A DNA stretch of 36,458 bases from Collinsella aerofaciens (GCF_005844325.1 NZ_SPFY01000023.1:1-36458), one strand, 5' to 3'; positions 7,819-18,288 are shown, counted from the first letter of the stretch. A program made the numbers and translations. The notes: generated by a model not told the origin, from the sequence alone.

Positions 7819-7853
7819 TTTAACAGTTTATGTTAAATTGACTTTGCCGGCAA
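7819..7853 (-). promoter_or_regulatory. promoter and operator-like palindrome of the DUF2975/HTH pair
   Basis: On the minus strand TTGCCG (7853-7848) and TAAACT (7830-7825) are separated by 17 bases, a plausible sigma-A promoter. The -10 lies inside the perfect inverted repeat TTTAACA-N5-TGTTAAA (7819-7837). A repressor bound there would block the promoter, and could also affect the divergent permease gene. A hairpin GGGCCGA/TCGGCCC follows at 7861-7882. Confidence 0.55.
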
Positions 7854-7916
7854 GTAATAAGGGCCGAGCATTTTGTTCGGCCCCTCTGTTCCGACTGGAT
7901 GAGGTTAAGGTTGGCG

Positions 7917-10139
7917 ATGAATATGCTCAAAATCTCGAAGGCGATCTTTAGGTCGCTTCTCTCCTCCAGGTCGCTCTGTGTTGTCGTTGTTGCGTTGATG
8001 GTTCTTTGTGCTCTGCCCGTCTTCAGGAGCGCGGCTGGCATCGACGGACGGGTCGAATACCTCGAGTCGGGAATAACCCGTGTTGAGCAGGAATTGTCAG
8101 CATCCTATGCGGATGCGCTTGTGAATGCGGGGGAGGACGGTGTCTATACCTCTTCATCAAGCATGCCCGCGCTTCTGTACCCTCTTGCCGCGGGACGTCT
8201 TATCTTGGCACCGCTCTCTCCCCTACTTCCGTTTCTGCAGATATCGGATGGAGAGTACACCTATTATGACGGATCGAAGGAGTACTTGCTATGGGTCGCA
8301 ACGGCCGTTGCCGTCTCGTTCCTTGCCGCGCGTCTTAACAAACGTGAAAAGCTCATCATCCAGGCACCGATGGGCGAGCTGGGTAGACTTGTTGCATCGA
8401 GCGTATGGGCGAGTGTTTTTGCAATGCTTGCCGTCCTCGCCATCAATCTTCCAGGGATAATCGCCGCGCTTGTGAAGAATGGCCCGGGCTCGCCGTTCTA
8501 TCCGATAGGCTACATTCAATATGCGACTCCGGTTATCAAACCGGCTTGGCTGGTGTTCGCGCAGACGGCCATCTTGCAATTCTTGGTGGCAGCGTTCATC
8601 TCGCTTGTCGTTCACCTTGCCGTGAAGATTGCCAATAACCCTACGCTTGGAATCGTGTTCGTATGTGCCCTGATGGGGGTGACGATGGTTCCCGGGTATT
8701 GCGGAAGATCCATCGCTTTACGTGAGTTCGCCCTGTTGAATCCCCTTACGTATGCGAACACTGAGTTGACCGTCGGCGCCTATAGCCCGTACCCGACAAC
8801 GCAGATAGTGAATCTGCCTGGACTTTGCTTCGAGCGTGGCGCGATTGCCCTCGTATGCGCAATCGGGATCGAGGTGCTGGCAATTAGCCTGCTTTGCGTT
8901 GCTGGAAAGAGCGGCTGCGCGTGCCCGATATCCCCGATTTGTCTTGAGAGAGGTTCCTTCACTGCATCGAGAACGGCAACTCGTTCGAGCGCTTGTGCCT
9001 CCGCCGTTGCATACGTAAGAACGATGGGGAAACTGCTCCTGCGTTCTCCTACCCTCGCCGTATGCGCGATTGCAATGTCGACGACGATGCTGGCCCCGGC
9101 TCTGGTCGAGATGTTTCCTGACGCTGATAACGTTTCCGCTGTTCGGTATAGGGATGGGGAGCTCCGTTCAATAGATCGGTATCTAGAGCAGAACGCTGCG
9201 AATATGGACGTCGAGGGCAAAGCGGCCCTGGAAGACATGCGGGATGCTCTTTCGGGTTTCGTGTACGCGCCTATGCCTGCGGAGGGGTTTCGAAGCCTTG
9301 CGACGTACGAGCGCGCTCGAGGTGAGCTGGGCGCGGCAGATGCGACTCTCCTGCAATCGATCGGAATCGAGCCGGAGACTCCTTCTCGTGCGGAGGCGCG
9401 CGCCCTTCTGCTTGAGTCGATCGCGAGCTTGCCGGACCCCAAGGTTTACGAGTTAAGTACGAAGATGCCCCCATTAATCCTCCTTTCGTATCTCCAGGCA
9501 GCGCTTCCCTCCTTATTTTTGCTGTTGCCCGTGGTTGTCACATCGCTCGCGTGCACCCACCTGCAGTGTCGTTCCCTTCTGGTTCTCCAGATCCCCGCAA
9601 CAGCGCATGTGCGTTTTCTGACGGCTGTTGCGCTGGCTCCCCTGCTTGGCTTGGTGCTGCTTTTGGTGTCGATGGTTCCCGCTGTCGTTGTGTCCGTGAT
9701 TAAGAACGGTGCGGGTGGATCGGAGTATCCCGTCGCTCTCATTCGGGCGGGAGCTTCGACAACGTCCATGGTGGGGGAGGCGGTGTTGTGCAGTATTCCG
9801 TTGCTGGTCATGGCATACGGCGTGATTTCCGTCGTCGCTGCGTTGACAGCAGCGATTAGCCGCAACCCCGTTGTCACCGGAATGGTTTGCGCGGTTCTCT
9901 TGGTGTTGGGTTCGTTGAGCGCTCATGTTGAAAGCGTGGGCATGGGCGTCGCGCTGCTGGCTCCATTCGCCTCGTTTGATTCCGCTTCCCAGGTGGGGAC
10001 GATTGGGTTCCTTGGGCGAGGGACGAACGCGATGCCTTTTGGAGAGGTCGTCGGCGCATCGGGCGCTCTGCTGGTGGTCTTGGGCGCCGTATCTCCGTTG
10101 ATGGTGCGCCTGAGTGTTCCAAAGATCGAAAGGGGATGA
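7917..10139 (+). CDS. double-length ABC-2-like permease
   Basis: About 740 aa, an ABC transporter membrane subunit built as two homologous halves of about 370 aa. Each half has one N-terminal membrane helix, an extracytoplasmic domain of 100-120 residues, and then a block of about five helices. The halves share a signature: VKNGPGSPFYPIGYIQ in the first and IKNGAGGSEYPVALIR in the second, at matching places. The same signature returns in the permease part of the 11039-12853 gene. Start: ATG 7917 with AAGG six bases upstream; ATG 7899 has no ribosome site. The stop overlaps the first possible ATG of the ATPase gene, so they are coupled. Substrate unknown; context suggests peptide export or self-protection. 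Confidence 0.75.
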   Translation: MNMLKISKAIFRSLLSSRSLCVVVVALMVLCALPVFRSAAGIDGRVEYLESGITRVEQELSASYADALVNAGEDGVYTSSSSMPALLYPLAAGRLILAPLSPLLPFLQISDGEYTYYDGSKEYLLWVATAVAVSFLAARLNKREKLIIQAPMGELGRLVASSVWASVFAMLAVLAINLPGIIAALVKNGPGSPFYPIGYIQYATPVIKPAWLVFAQTAILQFLVAAFISLVVHLAVKIANNPTLGIVFVCALMGVTMVPGYCGRSIALREFALLNPLTYANTELTVGAYSPYPTTQIVNLPGLCFERGAIALVCAIGIEVLAISLLCVAGKSGCACPISPICLERGSFTASRTATRSSACASAVAYVRTMGKLLLRSPTLAVCAIAMSTTMLAPALVEMFPDADNVSAVRYRDGELRSIDRYLEQNAANMDVEGKAALEDMRDALSGFVYAPMPAEGFRSLATYERARGELGAADATLLQSIGIEPETPSRAEARALLLESIASLPDPKVYELSTKMPPLILLSYLQAALPSLFLLLPVVVTSLACTHLQCRSLLVLQIPATAHVRFLTAVALAPLLGLVLLLVSMVPAVVVSVIKNGAGGSEYPVALIRAGASTTSMVGEAVLCSIPLLVMAYGVISVVAALTAAISRNPVVTGMVCAVLLVLGSLSAHVESVGMGVALLAPFASFDSASQVGTIGFLGRGTNAMPFGEVVGASGALLVVLGAVSPLMVRLSVPKIERG

Positions 10140-10144
10140 TCTCG

Positions 10145-10885
10145 ATGATTGACCTTCAAACGCTGACGATCTCTTATGGAAAGAAGGTGCTCGTAGATTC
10201 GGTGAACGCTGAGTTTGCCCCGGGTACGGTCTACGGTCTCGTCGCTCCGAACGGGCATGGAAAGACGACGTTGCTGCGTGCGATGGCAGGTTTGCCGGGT
10301 CCTCGCGTGGACGGGAGCATCGTTCTGGATGAGGTGCAGGGTACGGGTGCGAGAGAGGTCCGTTCTATGATCTTCTATGCACCTGGTGAGGGGACGCTGC
10401 TGTATCCCGGATTGCGTGCGGAAGATCACCTCAAGATGGTTTGCGATATGTGGCCGCATGCTCGCGATATCGAAGAGATAGTGGAACAAACGCAGATAGG
10501 CGAGTTCGCGAAGATGAGGATCCGCACTCTGAGCCAGGGCATGAAGCAGCAGCTTACCCTGGCGATTGCGTATGCGACGGGCGCGCGGTACCTTCTATTA
10601 GATGAGCCCATGAACGCGCTCGACCCCAGCAGGGTGGACTTGCATTCCGAGATTCTCAGGAAGCTGGCCGATTCTGGTACGTGCATCATCATGTCATCCC
10701 ACATCTTGGATTCGGTCGATAGGCTGTGCGATGAGATTCTGTTTTTGAAGGATGGGAGGCTCATTAGAAGCATTCCGCAAGATGATGCTGCGCCGAAGTC
10801 TCCTGGATCCCATTTCGCAAAGCCTGCCGGACGCGCCGAGGGTGCGCTAAGCACGTATCGGCGACTCTACGAAAAGGGCGGGTAG
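10145..10885 (+). CDS. ABC transporter ATPase subunit
   Basis: A 246-aa ABC ATPase. Walker A is APNGHGKTT (residues 34-42), preceded by GLV; the signature is LSQGMKQQLTLAIA; Walker B is YLLLDEP followed by MNALDP; a switch His sits in SSHILDS. ATG 10145 is favoured because AAAGGGG is well spaced for it; ATG 10136 would lie right on that site. The protein ends in TYRRLYEKGG, much like the end of the fused ATPase downstream (TYERGE), so the two ATPases are paralogues. It should power the double-length permease just upstream. Confidence 0.88.
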   Translation: MIDLQTLTISYGKKVLVDSVNAEFAPGTVYGLVAPNGHGKTTLLRAMAGLPGPRVDGSIVLDEVQGTGAREVRSMIFYAPGEGTLLYPGLRAEDHLKMVCDMWPHARDIEEIVEQTQIGEFAKMRIRTLSQGMKQQLTLAIAYATGARYLLLDEPMNALDPSRVDLHSEILRKLADSGTCIIMSSHILDSVDRLCDEILFLKDGRLIRSIPQDDAAPKSPGSHFAKPAGRAEGALSTYRRLYEKGG

Positions 10886-11038
10886 AAATGCAAGTTAAAA
10901 ATCTATGTGGCCAATGTGATACCGTTGAACCCGCGCATCGATACCGCTCAGCCATTCGCCTCGCCCCCGTCGCACGCATCTTCATCCGGTCTGTTACTTT
11001 TAATCTAACAATTCTTTGAGGAACGTAGGTGCTTCTGA

Positions 11039-12853
11039 ATGTACTGTCGACTTCTTCTCAAACTAATCCTAAGAGACAAGGCCGTATGGATTTCCACGCT
11101 CGTTCTCGCTGCAGCCTTTTCCGTCCCCATTGCGTTCAATTCACCCATCTACGGGCCCTTCTTTATGAAACAGGGCATGCAGGGCTTTGTCGACGCATTC
11201 AATACGCGCGCGCCCCAGGCCAGCGGCACAGACCTATCTCCAGAGCAGCAAAATGACGCGGAGCTTGCAAGATACGCGAACGCCGCCCTCGCCGCTCAAA
11301 CCGACGCCGCCTTTCTCGATTCTGCCGAGAGCTACTACGCGCTCATGGGCGAAGGCTTCCAATCCGGGTCCATCGTGGGGGACCAAGAGACCAATGACGC
11401 AGCGCTCGCATATTGCCGCGCCCTGAGCAGCTCCGGCATCGCGGATATCCCGGCCTCCGCAAACGACCTGCCATTCCTCTCCTTCCTGCCCTACGCCATT
11501 GCCACGGCGCCGTCTTTCCTTCCCTTCATCCCCTTCCTTCTCTCGTCGATACTCGTGCTCGGCGCCACAAGGCCCGGGACCCTGGCGGCAAAGGCGCCCG
11601 TGCCCAAATTCCGGCGCCTTATCCAGATCGTGTTTTCGATAATCGCCGCGGGGACCGCGATGCTCCTCGCCGGCCTCGCACCCGGGGGCATTTACGCCTT
11701 GGCCCTAAACGGCTTCGGGCAAATCGGGTACCCGATCTCCTTCTTCCATGACGGCGCGCTCACCACCACGACCGCGGGAAACGTCTTCACGACCATACTT
11801 CTCGCGCTGCTCGCGGGCGGAACCTTGATATCCGTTTGTTCCGTCGTCCTATCGACCGCAACGAGGCGCGTCCTCGCGGGCCCCCTTGCCTCCGCGTTGC
11901 TTGTCGCGGCCCCGGCATTCCCGTTACTGTCCGATTCGGCACTGGGGCATAATGCCGCGCTCGGGCTCCTGCCGCTGGCCGTGTTCTCGCCTATCGAGGC
12001 GACGGGTTACGTAGGATGCTTCCCGACAGAATTCATTGGCTCCGGTTCGGGCAGCGCATCGATGCTTGCCGTGGCCCTGGCATACGTCGCGGTCTTCTTT
12101 GCGGTCGGCGCCGTTGCGACACGTTCGCCCAAACAGTATGGACCCGCGAAAAAGCACCATGGGCTCGAGCTCCTGGACGTGAGCGTGGGATACGGAAGCA
12201 CGACGATACTTTCAATCGGGTCGCTTTTCCTGAGCCCGGGAACGGCGGCGGGCCTCGTTGCTCCCAACGGCTCGGGGAAAACCACCCTTCTTGAAGCGCT
12301 GTCGGGCCAATTTCCCACCCGCATCCGCTCGGGAAGCCTGGCGGCAGACGGAATCAGCCAACGTCGATCAGCCGAATTTGCAGAACTCGTCTACCTGAGC
12401 TCTTCAGGCGGCACGGATCTCTACCCCACGCTATCGGCCATCGAGCACCTTGCTTTCGTTAGGGAGGCGTGGAAATCGGCCGCCGACATCGACTCGCTCT
12501 GCAGCTCCCTCGGAATCTCCCCATATCTCGACAAGCCGACCCGTAAACTCTCGACAGGAATGAAGCAGCAGGTAAAGCTTGCCATGGCGATATCGACCGA
12601 TTGCCCGTACCTCATCCTCGATGAGCCGCTGAACGGCCTCGATCCGGGAAAGCGGAAAACCTCCTGCGACGCGATGCGCAGCGAGGTGGCGCGGGGACGA
12701 AGCGTGCTCATTTCAAGCCATCTGCTCGACGACCTGGCAGACCTCACCGACTCGTTCTACTTCATCGAGGCCGGCACGCTCGTGGAAAAGATCGAGTCGT
12801 CCTCGCAGACGCTCAAGCAGGAATACCTCGATACATACGAGCGAGGTGAATGA
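11039..12853 (+). CDS. ABC transporter, permease fused to ATPase
   Basis: A 604-aa single-chain half-transporter with the permease first. Residues 1-370: N-terminal helix (about 15-31), an extracytoplasmic domain rich in Ala and charged residues (about 35-145), then about five helices with LALNGFGQIGYPISFF, matching the signature of both halves of the upstream permease. Residues 375-604: ATPase with Walker A APNGSGKTT (408-416), signature LSTGMKQQVKLAMA from 504, Walker B YLILDEP (524-530) and a SSHLLDD switch. ABC exporters of the bacteriocin or lipid type also place the membrane part first, but this helix pattern is not theirs; it looks like a fusion of an ABC-2-like permease with its ATPase. 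It follows the first cassette after a 153-base gap and overlaps the ribosome site of the secreted-protein gene. Confidence 0.82.
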   Translation: MYCRLLLKLILRDKAVWISTLVLAAAFSVPIAFNSPIYGPFFMKQGMQGFVDAFNTRAPQASGTDLSPEQQNDAELARYANAALAAQTDAAFLDSAESYYALMGEGFQSGSIVGDQETNDAALAYCRALSSSGIADIPASANDLPFLSFLPYAIATAPSFLPFIPFLLSSILVLGATRPGTLAAKAPVPKFRRLIQIVFSIIAAGTAMLLAGLAPGGIYALALNGFGQIGYPISFFHDGALTTTTAGNVFTTILLALLAGGTLISVCSVVLSTATRRVLAGPLASALLVAAPAFPLLSDSALGHNAALGLLPLAVFSPIEATGYVGCFPTEFIGSGSGSASMLAVALAYVAVFFAVGAVATRSPKQYGPAKKHHGLELLDVSVGYGSTTILSIGSLFLSPGTAAGLVAPNGSGKTTLLEALSGQFPTRIRSGSLAADGISQRRSAEFAELVYLSSSGGTDLYPTLSAIEHLAFVREAWKSAADIDSLCSSLGISPYLDKPTRKLSTGMKQQVKLAMAISTDCPYLILDEPLNGLDPGKRKTSCDAMRSEVARGRSVLISSHLLDDLADLTDSFYFIEAGTLVEKIESSSQTLKQEYLDTYERGE

Positions 12854-12854
12854 C

Positions 12855-13199
12855 ATGAAACTATTTGAACAGCTGAAGTCCAATGCGTCGCGCATGGCTG
12901 TCTACGCCATCCTCGTGGCAACGGCTTTATGCGGAATCGCGGCACCCGTCTATGCGCTCAACGGGGAGAAAGGCGATGTCGAACCCGCGTACATGGCTTC
13001 GACGGTTAAGGACCGGTACAAAGCCTTCTCTGGAGACACGTTTTACGTAGCAGGGTACGACACGACCTACCGTCAGCTTCGCTACAACAAGGGCTACGAC
13101 TATCTAGGCGCAGAGGCAATCAGCTATACGTCGGGTTGGTACCGCTCCAACTATGGACACATAACCCAGTTCAAGTGTAACTACCGTGTGTACAACTAA
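12855..13199 (+). CDS. small secreted Tyr-rich protein, candidate bacteriocin or signal
   Basis: A 114-aa precursor. Residues 1-34 are a Sec signal peptide: basic start with Lys and Arg, hydrophobic MAVYAILVATALCGIAAP, and a cleavage site after VYA. The mature part is about 80 residues with 13 Tyr, several Gly and one Cys near the end (FKCNYRVYN), so it is likely a compact beta-rich protein without disulfides. ATG 12855 has GAGGTG six bases upstream, inside the end of the ABC fusion gene, so translation is coupled. A strong terminator follows. The gene order (ABC genes plus small secreted protein) resembles lactococcin 972-type loci, whose mature peptides are also short, aromatic-rich and Cys-poor, but I do not see that family's GGTW-type start. 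No family recognised. Confidence 0.75.
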   Translation: MKLFEQLKSNASRMAVYAILVATALCGIAAPVYALNGEKGDVEPAYMASTVKDRYKAFSGDTFYVAGYDTTYRQLRYNKGYDYLGAEAISYTSGWYRSNYGHITQFKCNYRVYN

Positions 13200-13213
13200 A
13201 GCAACCGGCCGGG

Positions 13214-13249
13214 ACGAGGGGTGACGCAAAAGCGTCGCCCCTCGTTTTT
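13214..13249 (+). terminator. strong intrinsic terminator of the ABC/secreted-protein operon
   Basis: ACGAGGGG-T-GACGC (13214-13227) pairs with GCGTC-G-CCCCTCGT (13232-13245) around an AAAA loop, followed by TTTTT. Confidence 0.92.
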
Positions 13250-13278
13250 AACCATGTCAACTGAACCTAGTTCAGTTT

Positions 13279-13342
13279 GGTTGATTTCCGATCTCAGCCG
13301 AACACATTGAGCGGAAAGGCCGTTCCCGCAGTCAGTCGAACG
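13279..13342 (+). repeat. right 64-bp direct repeat, possible attR
   Basis: Same orientation as 6067-6130, with two differences (C to A in AGCGGA-AAGG, C to T in CAGTCGAACG). An 8-bp palindrome, AACTGAAC-CTA-GTTCAGTT, abuts its left side (13259-13277). It separates the island from the rpmE promoter region. Confidence 0.75.
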
Positions 13343-13380
13343 TCCCCGGGGCCCTTCTCAGGCCCCGGGGACGGCATTTT
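13341..13380. terminator. 13-bp perfect inverted repeat with T-run
   Basis: CGTCCCCGGGGCC (13341-13353) and GGCCCCGGGGACG (13361-13373) form a perfect stem with a 7-base loop; TTTT at 13377-13380. Directly follows the right repeat. It would insulate rpmE from island transcription. Confidence 0.65.
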
Positions 13381-13453
13381 CCCAGTTGAAGGAACGGTGG
13401 AGATGTGTTTCGATGGGTCAGATTCGTGTCGTTCCGAAAAGACCGTGAACCTT

Positions 13454-13482
13454 TTGTGGGACGCGCGGTGCCGTGGTACCAT
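13454..13482 (+). promoter_or_regulatory. promoter of rpmE
   Basis: TTGTGG (13454-13459), 17-base spacer, TACCAT (13477-13482). Transcription would begin near 13490, just ahead of the leader hairpins. Confidence 0.55.
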
Positions 13483-13495
13483 AGCCGAGTTTGTT

Positions 13496-13544
13496 GTCTT
13501 GGTCGGAAACCAAGACGCCTTATGCGCTGATCGGTAACCAGCGC
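13496..13544 (+). ncRNA. bL31 leader, two tandem hairpins
   Basis: Hairpin 1 has arms GTCTTGG/CCAAGAC (13496-13516), hairpin 2 has arms GCGCTG/CAGCGC (13524-13544). Their loops and 3' arms share TCGGAAACCA and TCGGTAACCA. Structured leaders upstream of L31 genes, where bL31 is thought to bind its own mRNA, have been described for several phyla including Coriobacteria; I cannot check the consensus here. Confidence 0.6.
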
Positions 13545-13566
13545 CTGACCAATAAGGAGTCCTACC

Positions 13567-13992
13567 ATGAAGCAGGGTATCCATCCCCAGTATGTCGAGT
13601 GCACGGTGACGTGCTCCTGCGGCAACACCTTCAAGACGCACGCTACCGTGTCCGAGATGAAGGTCGAGCTTTGCAACGAGTGCCACCCGTTCTACACCGG
13701 CCAGCAGAAGTTCGTCGACACCGGTGGACGCGTCCAGCGCTTCGCCGACAAGTTCGGTGGCGCCGCTGCCGCTCAGCTCAAGAAGGCCGAGGAGGCCAAG
13801 GCTGCCAAGGCCGCCAAGGCTGCTGAGGCCGAGGCTGCTCGCAAGGCCGCCGCTGAGGCTAAGGCTGCCGAGAAGGCTAAGCGTGCCGCTAAGTTTGCCG
13901 AGGAGGCTGCCAAGCAGGCCGCCGAGGCTCCCGCAGAGGCTCCCGTCGAGGAGGCCGCTGCCGAGGCCGAGACCACCGAGGCTGCTGAGTAA
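13567..13992 (+). CDS. rpmE: ribosomal protein bL31 with long Ala/Lys/Glu tail
   Basis: Large-subunit protein bL31, zinc-binding type. Cys16, Cys18, Cys36 and Cys39 (CSCGNTF and [10 protein letters not shown]) form the zinc site, and the core [11 protein letters not shown] to [11 protein letters not shown] spans residues 1-64. The usual protein is about 70 aa; this one is 141 aa because a tail made almost only of Ala, Lys, Glu and Arg (from about residue 66) and an acidic Pro/Ala end have been added. The tail is in frame and has the same codon style, so it is part of the gene. AAGGAG lies upstream of the ATG. A structured leader suggests autoregulation. Confidence 0.93.
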   Translation: MKQGIHPQYVECTVTCSCGNTFKTHATVSEMKVELCNECHPFYTGQQKFVDTGGRVQRFADKFGGAAAAQLKKAEEAKAAKAAKAAEAEAARKAAAEAKAAEKAKRAAKFAEEAAKQAAEAPAEAPVEEAAAEAETTEAAE

Positions 13993-14026
13993 ATAGCTCG
14001 CCGAGGAATCGCTCGCATTCGTGGCT

Positions 14027-14063
14027 AAAGGGCCGCGTATCCATTTGGGTGCGCGGCCCTTTT
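14027..14063 (+). terminator. terminator of rpmE
   Basis: AAAGGGCCGCG (14027-14037) pairs with CGCGGCCCTTT (14052-14062), ending in TTTT. Confidence 0.88.
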
Positions 14064-14069
14064 CCTTTA

Positions 14070-14136
14070 TTGGTGCAAGCTAACCCGTCCCCATTGCACC
14101 AGATTGGTGCGAAGGGGACGGGTTCGTTTGCACCAA
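14070..14136. repeat. nested 67-bp palindrome upstream of secA
   Basis: Outer arms of 23 bases (14070-14092 and 14114-14136) pair with two mismatches; both begin or end in TTGGTGCAA/TTGCACCAA and carry CCCGTCCCC/GGGGACGGG. The loop holds a second, inner palindrome built from the same TTGGTGC motif (TTGCACCA and TGGTGCGAA). No gene lies in 14064-14332. Confidence 0.75.
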
Positions 14137-14165
14137 ATGGCAGAGATACAGCGTTTTCCCAGATA

Positions 14166-14205
14166 AAAACTGCCAAAATAAACCAGTCCCCTTTTGGCAG
14201 GTTGG
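14166..14205. repeat. CTGCCAAAA/TTTTGGCAG palindrome, copy 1
   Basis: CTGCCAAAA (14170-14178) and TTTTGGCAG (14192-14200) around a TAAACCAGTCCCC loop. A near copy lies upstream of the serine recombinase gene (26383-26422). Confidence 0.7.
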
Positions 14206-14332
14206 TCGTAGTTATTACGTGGCGGTCGAGGTCGACCGTATAGGCCGCGCCTTGTTTGGCTAAAGTACAATCATCTGTGTTTAACTCGCCCGCAGCTGCA
14301 CGGCGTGGGCGATGGCCAAAAAGGAAAACCAC

Positions 14333-17139
<2,807 letters not shown>

Positions 17140-17140
<1 letters not shown>

Positions 17141-18288
17141 TGGCTGAGGCTTTAGAGGTAACGCCCGCCGAGCTGGACGCGTTCGCGGACCGGCTCGGTG
17201 AGGTCGAGTCGTATCTCCACCTGGACGAGAAGCGTACCCGCGTGTTCGAGCTCGAGGCCAAAAGTGTTGCCCCTGGCTTTTGGGATGACGCCGACGCCGC
17301 CCGTGCCACCATGGAGGAGATCGCGCGCACCAAGGAAGATATCGCTGCCGTGGACACCGCGCGCGGCGAGCTTTCCGATGCCCGCGCCGCGCTGGAGCTT
17401 GCCGAGGAGATGGGGGATGACCCCGACGCCGCCGCCCTTCGCGAGGAGGCTGCAGCCACGGCTGAGCGCCTGGCCCGTGCCATCGATGAGCTTGAGCTTT
17501 CGAGCTGGTTTACCGGTGAGTTCGATCACGGCGATGCCATCGTGACCATCAAGCCCGGACAGGGTGGTCTGGAGGCCCAGGACTGGACCTTCATGCTCTT
17601 TAAGATGTACATGAAGTACTGCCAGCGCCGCGGTTGGAAGGTCACCATCAACGATTGCCCCGCGGCCGAGGTCATCGGCATCGATCGCGCGACCTTTACC
17701 GTCGAAGGCAAGGATGCCTTTGGCATGCTTCGCGCCGAGGCCGGAGTTCACCGCCTGGTGCGCATTAGCCCCACCGACGACAAGAAGCGCCGCCAGACCA
17801 CGTTTGCCGGCGTCGAGGTCATTCCGGTGCTACCCGACGATATCGATATCGAGATTAATCCCGATGACATTCGCGTCGACGTATACCACGCAAGCGGCCC
17901 GGGCGGTCAGGGCGTCAACACCACCGACTCCGCCGTGCGCGTGACGCATTTCCCCAGCGGTATCGTGGTCACGTGTCAAAACGAGCGCAGCCAGATTCAA
18001 AACAAGGCCGCGTGCATGCAGATCCTCAAGGCGCGTCTGTACGAGATTGAGCTCGAGAAGCGCGCCGAGGCCCTGGATGAGATTCGCGGACCCAAGACCA
18101 CGATCGGTTTTGGCAACCAGATTCGCAGCTACGTGCTCTACCCGTACCAGATGGTCAAGGACCTACGCACGGGCGTGGAGACCAGCAATGTCGAGGCCGT
18201 TCTTGACGATGGCGACCTGGACCCGTTTGTTATTGGCTACCATCGCTGGGCCACCGGCAACGCCGATGCAGAAGGCTCGGAGGTCTAA
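17140..18288 (+). CDS. prfB: peptide chain release factor 2
   Basis: Class I release factor RF2, which reads UAA and UGA and triggers peptide release. 382 aa against 365-370 usually, with about 20 extra residues at the C-terminus. The catalytic GGQ is at residues 255-257 (HASGPGGQGVNTTDSAVR). The codon-recognition tripeptide, normally SPF, reads SPT at residues 210-212 (RISPTDDKKRRQTTF); the surrounding sequence is otherwise typical of actinobacterial RF2. The gene is one open frame without an in-frame UGA, so the autoregulatory +1 frameshift known from many prfB genes is absent. It overlaps secA by one base, an order seen in other Gram-positives. Confidence 0.93.

Noticed and set aside
10888-11019. 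43-codon ORF between the ATPase and the permease-ATPase fusion, starting MQVKNLCGQCDT
   Set aside because: No clear ribosome site and no recognisable feature; too little evidence to call a peptide gene.
12855-13199. Direct assignment to the lactococcin 972 family
   Set aside because: Gene context and composition fit, but the mature start lacks the family's Gly-Gly-Thr-Trp-like motif; left as an analogy.
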